From positions 1 to 30,554 of IMG/VR virus record IMGVR_UViG_3300008055_000095: a stretch of 30,554 nucleotides of DNA; one strand, 5' to 3'. Below are positions 24,086 through 30,554 of the stretch, one piece after another (the stretch's first letter is position 1; every line of letters begins with the position of its first letter). Under the pieces are notes generated by a model. It was not told the DNA's origin and searched no databases. It saw nothing but the letters and a program-made list of their open reading frames with translations. This stretch comes from a virus. The translations under genes were made by a program, and so were the position numbers.

Positions 24086-24832
24086 ATGGCAAATCCCAAC
24101 ACCAATCCTTTGACGTATGATGGTTACGTCGATCAGGTTGCAACGATGGCGGTTGTCAGTTCAACTGATCCGGCATTTGTTGAAATCCTTCCGCAGATGC
24201 TCAATTATGCTGAGCTTCGTATCCAGCGCGACTTGGACCTTTTGGCTTCGCAGACTACGTTTTCGTATCTGCTGCCAACAGGCTCTAATACCATTGATCT
24301 CGATGTAGACGATCTGCTGACTGTCCAAACAGTCAGCGTTTACGTCAATGGTGTGCCAGTTCCGCTGCTGCCAACGACCAAAGAGTTTATTCAAAACGTC
24401 TACGCGAACCCTACCGGAACGGGCACGCCAAAGTATTTCGCCATGTACGGCGGTGATTACGTCAGCGGTGGCAACGTTTACAATTATCTCATCATTGGCC
24501 CATATCCGGACGTTCAGTACAGCGTCGGCCTCACTGGTACGATCCGCACGCCATCGCTCTACAAGTTCGCTGGTACGCCAACTTCTAACACGAGCACGAC
24601 GTACATCAGCACTTACTATCCAGATCTGCTGATGATGGCGAGCATGGTGTATATCAGCGCCTATCAGCGCAACTTTGGCCGCATGAGCGACGACCCGGCG
24701 ATGGCTCAAAGCTATGAAGGGCAGTATCAGGCGCTTGTTCGCAACGCCATTACAGAAGAAAACCGTAAGAAGTTTGCTGGATCGGCGTGGTCATCTATGT
24801 CTACGCCTGCCGCAGCTACTCCTTCAAGGTAA
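24086..24832 (+). CDS. Putative tail adaptor protein
   Basis: A 248-aa protein. The N-terminus has LTYDGYVDQVATMAV (residues 8-22) and EILPQMLNYAELRIQRDLDLL (34-54), the helix expected of head-tail adaptors. Strands (TIDLDVDDLLTVQTVSVYVNG) and a late YYPDLLMMASMVYISAYQRNFG helix, then SYEGQYQALVRNAITEENRKK, fit the same fold. I recognise the overall pattern from phage adaptor proteins (possibly a Pfam SU10_adaptor-like family; from memory, unverified). It precedes the nozzle-like gene by 6 nt, a usual pairing. The ribosome binding site is weak. Confidence 0.68.
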   Translation: MANPNTNPLTYDGYVDQVATMAVVSSTDPAFVEILPQMLNYAELRIQRDLDLLASQTTFSYLLPTGSNTIDLDVDDLLTVQTVSVYVNGVPVPLLPTTKEFIQNVYANPTGTGTPKYFAMYGGDYVSGGNVYNYLIIGPYPDVQYSVGLTGTIRTPSLYKFAGTPTSNTSTTYISTYYPDLLMMASMVYISAYQRNFGRMSDDPAMAQSYEGQYQALVRNAITEENRKKFAGSAWSSMSTPAAATPSR

Positions 24833-24838
24833 TCGTAA

Positions 24839-26929
24839 ATGCCGCATTCGAGCCTTAAACTGCGCCCAGGGCTAGACCAAAACGAGACGCCAGCACTTAA
24901 CGAGGCTGGTTTCTCAACGTCTAACCTCATCCGCTTCATTTATGATCGGGTTCAAGGCGCATTGGTTCAAAAGCTTGGCGGCTGGACCAAGTTCTATCCT
25001 AATACCATTCCCGCGACTATCCGGGCTCTTTGGGCTTGGGAAGACACACAGGCCACTTCGCATCTTGCTTACGGCACTCAGTTGTTGACTACGTCTGCCA
25101 TCTTGGGCGTCATCACCAACGGTGTTAACAAGAACATTACCCCGACTTACTCTTCTAACGATGTCACAGTGGACGTGGCCACCACAAGTGGCGATAGCTA
25201 CGTTGTCATTACTGACACCGTAAATACCGGGATTACGCAGTATAATTCGGTCTTCATTGCCACCCAGATCTCCATTGGGGGGATTGTCCTTTTTGGCCAG
25301 TATGCTTGTGATCCCGACGGTTATCTTGATAACACAAGCTATACTGTTGAATCCCTTGATCTGCTTGGTAATCCGCTTCCGGCTACGTCAACATCGACGA
25401 CTGCTGTTCTCCCTTTATTTTCGGTCACGTCCGGGTCTTCAGTTGTCACTGTAACGTTCCCAAATCACGGATACACCGTAGATAGCACCTTCCCTGTGCT
25501 CCTCTCGACAACTGTTGGAGGCGCTACTTTTTACGGCAATTTCCCGGTTCAATCGGTAATTGACGCCAATACATTTACCATTAATGCCCTTAATCTGCCG
25601 ACATCTACCACAACTGGTTATCTCAACGGCAACCTTGCGCACTACATTTACAGCTATGGCGTGGGGGCTATTCCTGCCGGATCGGGCTATGGTCGGAACG
25701 AATATGGTGAAGGTGGTTACGGTACAGGCGTAACTGTGACACCCTCTACTGGTACGGATATACCTGCGACTGACTGGTCCTTGGATAACTGGGGCGAAAT
25801 TCTTCTTGCCTCTCCAATAAGCCCGTTGACCCCAGCTTATCAGCCTATTTACCAATGGGACGCTGTAGGTGGTTCCCCTACAGCAACAGTTATTACTAAT
25901 GCACCGACCGTCAATGATGGCTTTTTTGTGGCAATGCCTCAAAGGCAGATTGTTGCGTGGGGATCGACCTTTAACGGCATCCAAGACCCGCTCTTGATCC
26001 GTTGGTGCGACGTTAACAACTATAATAGCTGGATTGGTAATGTAACCAATCAAGCCGGTTCTTATCGTCTGCCTAAGGGATCGAGGATTATCGGCTGTAT
26101 CCAAGGTCCGCAGCAGGGTCTGATCTGGACCGATATTGGCCTCTGGTCGATGCAGTATATTGGGCAACCCTATATCTATTCGTTCAACGAAATTGGTTCG
26201 GGTTGCGGTATGATTGGTCGCAAAGCAGCCGCCTCGATCAACGGTGTTATTTATTGGATGGGTCCATCCCAGTTCTTCAAACTGTCCGGCAACGGTGTTG
26301 AACCCGTTCCGTGCCCGATTTGGGACGTTATTTTCCAAGATCTGGATACGACCAACACAAATAAGATCCGCGTGGCAGTCAACTCGCGATTTGGTGAGAT
26401 CACTTGGTATTACCCCACAATTAGCAGTGGCGGTGAGGTCAATGCCTACGCCAAGTACAACGTTAATCTCGGTTGCTGGGACTTTGGTTTGCTCGGGCGC
26501 TCAGCTTGGGTTGACCAATCCGTGCTTGGGCCACCAATTGGCGCGGACCCGGTGTCTAATTACATTTATCAGCACGAAACATCGACTGACGCAGACGGGC
26601 AACCGCTCTTGGCAAATTTCACAACCGGTTATTTTGCCTTGTCAGAAGGTGATCTAAAGACGTTTATTGACCAAGTCTGGCCCGACATGAAGTGGGGCTA
26701 TTACGCGGGTTCGCAGAATGCGACAGTCAATCTTTCGTTTAATGTCGTCGATTACCCTGGTGAAACACCAACGGTTTACGGGCCATATTCGCTTACCCAG
26801 CAGACCACTTTCATAACTCCGAGGTTTAGAGGGCGCTTAGTCTCAATTACAATCGGAAGCTCTGACATTGGTTCGTTCTGGCGACTTGGTAATCTGCGCT
26901 ATCGCTTCCAGCAAGACGGGAAATTCTAA
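24839..26929 (+). CDS. Tail nozzle / stabilisation protein (P22 gp10-like)
   Basis: A 696-aa protein. It opens LRPGLDQNETPALNEAGFST, NLIRFIYDRVQGALVQKLGGW (residues 29-49), matching the 'lrpGvn-t....Rf--g-p-K-gGW' start seen in gp10-like short-tail nozzles. A beta-propeller-like middle includes DWSLDNWGEILLASP, YQWD, FVAMPQRQIVAWGST, DPLLIRWCD, SYRLPKGSRIIGCIQG and YIYSFNEIGSGCGMIGRKAA, features typical of the family. An inserted domain around 195-262 (VTVTFPNHGYTVD) resembles the FCCH-like domain of the zinc-ribbon protein. It likely plugs the neck and forms the tail tube. Its stop overlaps the next start by 1 nt. Confidence 0.8.
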   Translation: MPHSSLKLRPGLDQNETPALNEAGFSTSNLIRFIYDRVQGALVQKLGGWTKFYPNTIPATIRALWAWEDTQATSHLAYGTQLLTTSAILGVITNGVNKNITPTYSSNDVTVDVATTSGDSYVVITDTVNTGITQYNSVFIATQISIGGIVLFGQYACDPDGYLDNTSYTVESLDLLGNPLPATSTSTTAVLPLFSVTSGSSVVTVTFPNHGYTVDSTFPVLLSTTVGGATFYGNFPVQSVIDANTFTINALNLPTSTTTGYLNGNLAHYIYSYGVGAIPAGSGYGRNEYGEGGYGTGVTVTPSTGTDIPATDWSLDNWGEILLASPISPLTPAYQPIYQWDAVGGSPTATVITNAPTVNDGFFVAMPQRQIVAWGSTFNGIQDPLLIRWCDVNNYNSWIGNVTNQAGSYRLPKGSRIIGCIQGPQQGLIWTDIGLWSMQYIGQPYIYSFNEIGSGCGMIGRKAAASINGVIYWMGPSQFFKLSGNGVEPVPCPIWDVIFQDLDTTNTNKIRVAVNSRFGEITWYYPTISSGGEVNAYAKYNVNLGCWDFGLLGRSAWVDQSVLGPPIGADPVSNYIYQHETSTDADGQPLLANFTTGYFALSEGDLKTFIDQVWPDMKWGYYAGSQNATVNLSFNVVDYPGETPTVYGPYSLTQQTTFITPRFRGRLVSITIGSSDIGSFWRLGNLRYRFQQDGKF

Positions 26930-27270
26930 TGACATCGCTTACCGATCTTCTGACAGCGGCTAAAAATATCGTTACGGCCATCAATGGTCTTGGGCAGACA
27001 TACCTTAATATCCAAGGTGCGCTTAGCTATACCGATCTTAGCACAACAACACTGGTTCACAGCGGTTCTGGTCGCCTTTGCAATGTCGTGGTTACGACCG
27101 CTGGGTCGGCTGTGGGATCGGTGTATGACTCAGTCAACACAACGAGCCCAAGCAATAAGATTTATGTGATCCCGAACACCGTTGGGGTCTACACAGTTAA
27201 TTTCCCTGTTAATTATGGGATTGTCATCGTCCCCGGAACCGGACAAGTTGTGTCCGTAAGCCACTCGTGA
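26929..27270 (+). CDS. Putative small structural protein after the nozzle gene
   Basis: A 113-aa protein overlapping the previous stop (TAATG). The N-terminal helix reads LTDLLTAAKNIVTAINGLGQTY, followed by strands TTTLVHSGSGRLCNVVVTTAG, VYDSVNTTSPSNKIYVIPNTVG and YGIVIVPGTGQVVSVSHS. The pattern of helix, LV-SG-GRL-NVVV, and a final GIVIVPGTGQ-VSVS strand recurs in small proteins beside phage tail genes. No enzymatic motif is seen. A tail-tip or fibre-base role is possible but unproven. Confidence 0.62.
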   Translation: MTSLTDLLTAAKNIVTAINGLGQTYLNIQGALSYTDLSTTTLVHSGSGRLCNVVVTTAGSAVGSVYDSVNTTSPSNKIYVIPNTVGVYTVNFPVNYGIVIVPGTGQVVSVSHS

Positions 27271-27277
27271 GGTCATT

Positions 27278-27877
27278 ATGCCGCTGAAGCACGGAAAAAG
27301 CCAAGCTACGATTAGTGGCAACATCAGTGAAATGATGCACGCTGGGCACCCTCAGGATCAGGCCATTGCCGCTGCCCTTGAGACTGCTCGCGAAAGCAAA
27401 GCACGGGGCGGCCTAAGCAAGGGTATGAAAAGCGTTGAGCGCGTGCATGTTGGGCCTATCCACAGCGTCGTTGCTGGGCGTACTGATCACTTGCCGATGC
27501 ACGTTCCCAGTGGGTCTTACGTCATCCCTGCGGACATCATTAGCGCCATGGGTGAAGGCAACACCATGGCTGGGTTCAAGCATATGCGCCGTATTTTTGG
27601 CGGTACGCCTTATGGTGGCGGTAAAAGCAACGCACCTTACGGTGCTACTGGTGGCCCTTATGGTGAACCTCTACCCGGCAAAGCAAGAGGCGGAGAGGTC
27701 AACACTGTGCCAATCATCGCTGCTGGCGGAGAGTATGTTTTGTCTCCTGAGCAAGTGCTTCTTGCAGGTGACGGGGATATTGATATAGGACACAAAGTCC
27801 TAGACGAGTTTGTTAAACGGATGCGGGCGGAGACCGTAAAGACGCTTAAAAAGCTTCCTGGGCCGAAAGCTGATTAA
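27278..27877 (+). CDS. GG-motif protein, likely minor virion component
   Basis: A 199-aa protein with GAGG upstream. Residues 1-38 (MPLKHGKSQATISGNISEMM, then HPQDQAIAAALETAR) form a short helix-turn-helix-like conserved phage module that precedes the GG motif KARGGLSKGMKS. The middle has RTDHLPMHVPSGSYVIPADIISAMG, and the last third has GKARGGEVNTVPIIAAGGEYVLSP and a helix (HKVLDEFVKRMRAETVKTL). The GKARGG-VN sequence matches the C-terminal end of the TonB-box protein. It lies among tail genes and ends 24 nt before the acetyltransferase. Function is unknown to me; a minor structural protein is the best guess. Confidence 0.62.
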   Translation: MPLKHGKSQATISGNISEMMHAGHPQDQAIAAALETARESKARGGLSKGMKSVERVHVGPIHSVVAGRTDHLPMHVPSGSYVIPADIISAMGEGNTMAGFKHMRRIFGGTPYGGGKSNAPYGATGGPYGEPLPGKARGGEVNTVPIIAAGGEYVLSPEQVLLAGDGDIDIGHKVLDEFVKRMRAETVKTLKKLPGPKAD

Positions 27878-27901
27878 TATATTTATAAAAAAGGATATTT
27901 T

Positions 27902-28402
27902 ATGCTAAATGAGACCGAAGAGCTTGAGATCCGCATCGCCACCCCAGACGATATGGACCAAGTTATGCAGTTGGCGTTCATGGCTGCGGAAGAAAACGGT
28001 TTTATATCTCCTAATACCGAAATGCTGGTTAACGAAGTATGGGCAGCACTTAACCAACAAAGTGGTTTATGCGCTGCAATTGGCAAACCTGGGGGCGAAA
28101 TTGAAGGTGGCGTTTTGCTCAGAATTGGCAATATGTGGTATTCGGATGCTCCCGTTCTTGAGGAACGTGTGATCTTTATCCACCCGGATTATCGCAACGC
28201 TGCTGGGGGTCGAGCGAGCAAGCTTTGCGATTTTAGTAAAAAAGTTGCTGATAGCCTTGGTATTCCTCTTTTGATTGGTGTATTGTCCAACCACAGAACT
28301 GCGGCTAAAATACGCTTGTATGAACGTCAGTTTGGGAAGCAAAGCGGTGCTTTCTTTCTCTACGGCGCTAAAACTGGCGAATTGTCTACTACGGAGCATT
28401 GA
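27902..28402 (+). CDS. GNAT-family N-acetyltransferase
   Basis: A 166-aa protein, a normal GNAT length. The N-terminus has the strand-helix opening ELEIRIATPDDMDQVMQLAF. The acetyl-CoA motif A lies at 90-111: VIFIHPDYRNAAGGRASKLC, with the beta strand, R98 and the GGRA turn where the pyrophosphate binds. A later strand LLIGVLSN (123-130) and helix RTAAKIRLYERQFG (132-145) complete the fold. GNATs move acetyl from acetyl-CoA to an amine. Substrate unknown; a host or virion protein is possible. AAGGAT at 27891-27896 forms a leader (AAGGATATTTTATG) nearly identical to those of the scaffold gene and the gene after it. Confidence 0.8.
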   Translation: MLNETEELEIRIATPDDMDQVMQLAFMAAEENGFISPNTEMLVNEVWAALNQQSGLCAAIGKPGGEIEGGVLLRIGNMWYSDAPVLEERVIFIHPDYRNAAGGRASKLCDFSKKVADSLGIPLLIGVLSNHRTAAKIRLYERQFGKQSGAFFLYGAKTGELSTTEH

Positions 28403-28404
28403 GT

Positions 28405-30554
28405 ATGGGCGGGTCGAGCACTAGCACGCAAACAGTTACTGTTCCGCCCGACGTTCTGGCCCGCTACAACGCTGTAAACACTCGCGCAGAAGAAACTGCT
28501 CAGCGTCCTTTCGTCCCTTACGGGACTGATCCTAGCGCTTTTGTTGCTCCACTTAGTCCGACCCAACAGGCTGGTATTTACGGCACTAACGTCGCTTCGA
28601 CGATGGCGCAGCCGTTCTACGGCCAAGCTGTAAATCAATTGATGGGTGCTCAGCAGGCGGCTGTTCCGTTCTATGGCTCAGCCGCTCAGCTTAATATGCA
28701 GAGCGCCCGCGCTGTTAATCCCCAGCAACTGGGTGCACAGCAAATTGGCCAGTATATGAGTCCGTATCTCGGCACGGTGCTTCAGGGAACCGCTGCGCTC
28801 CAAAACCAGATGAACCAGCAGGCGATGTCTGGCCAGTTGGGCAGCGCCATCCGTCAGGGTGCATTTGGTGGAGATCGAGCCGGTATTGCTGCCGCTAACC
28901 TTGCTCAGCAGCAGCGTTTGGCTGATGCAAAGACCTTCTCTGACATCCTTAATCAAGGCTATGGCCAAGCTCTCGGCACTGCTCAGCAGCAACAACAGCT
29001 TGGTCTAAGCGCTGAGCAGGCAAACCGTGCGGCCCTTGCACAAGCTGGTCAGCAGCAAGCAGCCCTTGGTCAAGGTCTCTATGGTATTGGTTCGGGTACA
29101 TCGCAGCAGCTTGCAGCCTTGGGTCAAGGCGCTCAGGCCGCAGGTCTTGCCGGTGCTCAAGCGCAGCTTGGCGCTGGTCAGGCTCAGCAGCAGACAGACC
29201 AAGCTGGTCGTACTGCGCTGTACAACCAGTTCCTGCAACAGCAGTCCTATCCTTTCCAAGTTGCGCAGTTCCTTGCCAACATCGCCATGGGCACAGGCTC
29301 TTTGTCCGGTTCGACCACGACAACGAACCAGCCGGGCGGCTTGTTCTCGGATCGCCGCTTGAAGGAAAACGCTCAGGTTATTGGTAAGACGTTTGACGGG
29401 CAGCCGATCTACAAGTTCAACTACAAGGGTGATGACACGACGCAAATCGGCCTCATGGCCCAGAACGTTGAAAAGCATCATCCTGAGGCGGTTGGTCTCG
29501 CTGGCGGCTACAAGACCGTCAACTACGACAAGGCAACGCATGACGCTGCCAAGCGTGGGCATTTCGCTGGTGGTGGTTATGCCAGCATGGGCGGTGGCGT
29601 GATGCCGTCCAACGCAGGTGAAGGGTTCGCTGATGGCGGCTACACGGGATACGATCCCAGCCTAATGCAGCAGATCCTTGCTAGTTATCAGCAGATGTAT
29701 GCTCCACTTGGCGGACTTGGCGCTGCTGAGGGAACAATTAGCGGTGTTGGTCGTAATATCCCAATGCAGGCCGCTGCTCAGCGCGGGCTGATGACGGCTG
29801 GTGATCTGCCGAAAACGACTTCTGGCATCGAGCAGATGAAGGCGCTTGCCGATACGGCTAGTGGGATTAAAGAATTTGCTACTGACGCCAAAGATTTTGG
29901 AAAAGACATAAAAGACTTCTTCAAAAAGAAGCCTGAAGAAGAGGACGAGGACACCGAAAAAGCCGCAAATGGCGGCTTGATGGGTTACGCTTCCGGTGGG
30001 ACTCCAATGCCCTATGAGAAGTATATGTCTGGTCCTCAGTTGGACATTCCTGGCGAAGACTCTGCTGAGAAAGCGCGGGAACTGCAAAAGGCAGCACAGC
30101 TAGGTAAGCCGCGTAGTGCCGTTGAAGATGTTAAAGACATCGCTAAAACGGCTGCCACTGTAATGGCTATGTTCTCGGACAAGCGTCTTAAGGAAAACGT
30201 CAAGCCTATTGGTAAGACTTTCGATGGCCAGACGGTCTACAGTTACAACTACAAGGGCGACAAGACGACGCAAATCGGTCTGATTGCCCAAGAAGTTGCG
30301 CGTCATCATCCGAAGGCTGTGTCGCACATCGGTAAGTATAAGACTGTCGATTACGACAAGGCTACGGGTCTTGCCGCTAAACGCGGTCATTTTGCTGTTG
30401 GCGGAGAAACTGAGGAAGAAGAGGATACGCCCGAGCTTCTCGACCTCGACGCAACATTGATGAAGGGCATCAAGCCTGACGCCTCCAAGAGCTTTCTCCA
30501 GCAGCTAATGGAAGAAAGCGAAGAGTCATCCAAGGAAGAAGCTGAGACTGAAAA
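28405..30554 (+). CDS. Large Gln/Ala-rich protein with two S74-type modules (3'-truncated)
   Basis: The frame opens at ATG 28405 (GGAG at 28393-28396) and stays open for 716 codons to the window end, so the C-terminus is missing. Residues about 50-310 are Gln/Ala/Gly-rich amphipathic helices (GAQQIGQYMSPYLGTV, then LAQQQRLADAKTF), like internal or ejection proteins. Two modules follow: SDRRLKENAQVIGKTFDGQP near residue 315 and SDKRLKENVKPIGKTFDGQT near 591, each with IGLxAQ(N/E)V and Y-KTV-YDKAT. This is the Peptidase S74 / intramolecular chaperone pattern. S315/K320 and S591/K596 match its Ser+5-Lys catalytic pair. Each is followed by a GHFAxGG motif. Such modules normally end trimeric fibres, so this placement is unusual. 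An ejection role is inferred from position and composition. Confidence 0.78.
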   Translation, partial: MGGSSTSTQTVTVPPDVLARYNAVNTRAEETAQRPFVPYGTDPSAFVAPLSPTQQAGIYGTNVASTMAQPFYGQAVNQLMGAQQAAVPFYGSAAQLNMQSARAVNPQQLGAQQIGQYMSPYLGTVLQGTAALQNQMNQQAMSGQLGSAIRQGAFGGDRAGIAAANLAQQQRLADAKTFSDILNQGYGQALGTAQQQQQLGLSAEQANRAALAQAGQQQAALGQGLYGIGSGTSQQLAALGQGAQAAGLAGAQAQLGAGQAQQQTDQAGRTALYNQFLQQQSYPFQVAQFLANIAMGTGSLSGSTTTTNQPGGLFSDRRLKENAQVIGKTFDGQPIYKFNYKGDDTTQIGLMAQNVEKHHPEAVGLAGGYKTVNYDKATHDAAKRGHFAGGGYASMGGGVMPSNAGEGFADGGYTGYDPSLMQQILASYQQMYAPLGGLGAAEGTISGVGRNIPMQAAAQRGLMTAGDLPKTTSGIEQMKALADTASGIKEFATDAKDFGKDIKDFFKKKPEEEDEDTEKAANGGLMGYASGGTPMPYEKYMSGPQLDIPGEDSAEKARELQKAAQLGKPRSAVEDVKDIAKTAATVMAMFSDKRLKENVKPIGKTFDGQTVYSYNYKGDKTTQIGLIAQEVARHHPKAVSHIGKYKTVDYDKATGLAAKRGHFAVGGETEEEEDTPELLDLDATLMKGIKPDASKSFLQQLMEESEESSKEEAETE

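Noticed and set aside
1-30554. tRNA, rRNA or integration site
   Set aside because: No cloverleaf or rRNA-like stretch fits in the short gaps, no integrase gene is present, and all gaps are below 180 nt.

Overview
The window is part of a tailed double-stranded DNA phage genome (or a prophage or metagenomic phage contig). All 34 genes I can support lie on the plus strand, packed with overlaps or short gaps and mostly preceded by GGAG-type ribosome binding sites. The order is that of a late virion module: packaging, portal, capsid assembly, neck, adhesins, tail nozzle, ejection-type protein. No replication, integration, lysis or tRNA genes are visible. A P22-gp4-like neck protein, an adaptor-like protein and a gp10-like nozzle, with no tape measure, sheath or long-tail genes, suggest a short-tailed (podovirus-like) virion. 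The host is probably Gram-negative. TonB-box-like sequences of the 'IVVTG' type hint at an alphaproteobacterium, but that is inference.

Layout. 1-129: terminator of an upstream unit. 130-4922: small terminase, large terminase, a 69-aa protein and the portal. 4928-7418: two unusual low-complexity proteins, one with repeated TonB-box-like motifs and one rich in Lys and Gly-Gly motifs, ended by a terminator. 7485-9685: capsid assembly block with a small protein, a GroES-like co-chaperonin, a scaffold-like protein and a basic protein, ended by a strong terminator. 9735-12236: a sigma70-like promoter, a leader hairpin, then a decoration-like protein, the major capsid protein, a second decoration-like protein and a small basic protein, ended by another terminator. 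12304-14520: small phage proteins, the gp4-like neck protein and a zinc-ribbon protein. 14521-24021: an adhesin island of about 9.5 kb with a collagen/C1q-like fibre, two related glycine-rich adhesins (one with a fibronectin III domain), a fibre with five LamG-like domains, small accessory proteins and a glycosyltransferase with TPR-like helices. 24086-27877: adaptor, nozzle and small structural proteins. 27902-30554: a GNAT acetyltransferase and a large Gln/Ala-rich protein with two internal S74-type chaperone modules, cut off by the window end.

How the genes fit together. The terminases fill a shell built by the scaffold and major capsid protein. The phage co-chaperonin would adapt host GroEL for capsid folding. 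gp4-like, adaptor and gp10-like proteins close the portal and form the short tail, the island supplies receptor-binding parts, and the terminal Gln-rich protein is a candidate ejection protein.

Most interesting items: (1) a virion-module protein with five TonB-box-like motifs, which may engage TonB during entry; (2) a perfect 20-bp inverted repeat with a 7-nt loop inside the LamG fibre gene; (3) a duplicated S74 module inside a non-fibre protein; (4) a short Gly-Gly linear motif shared by at least five otherwise unrelated genes.
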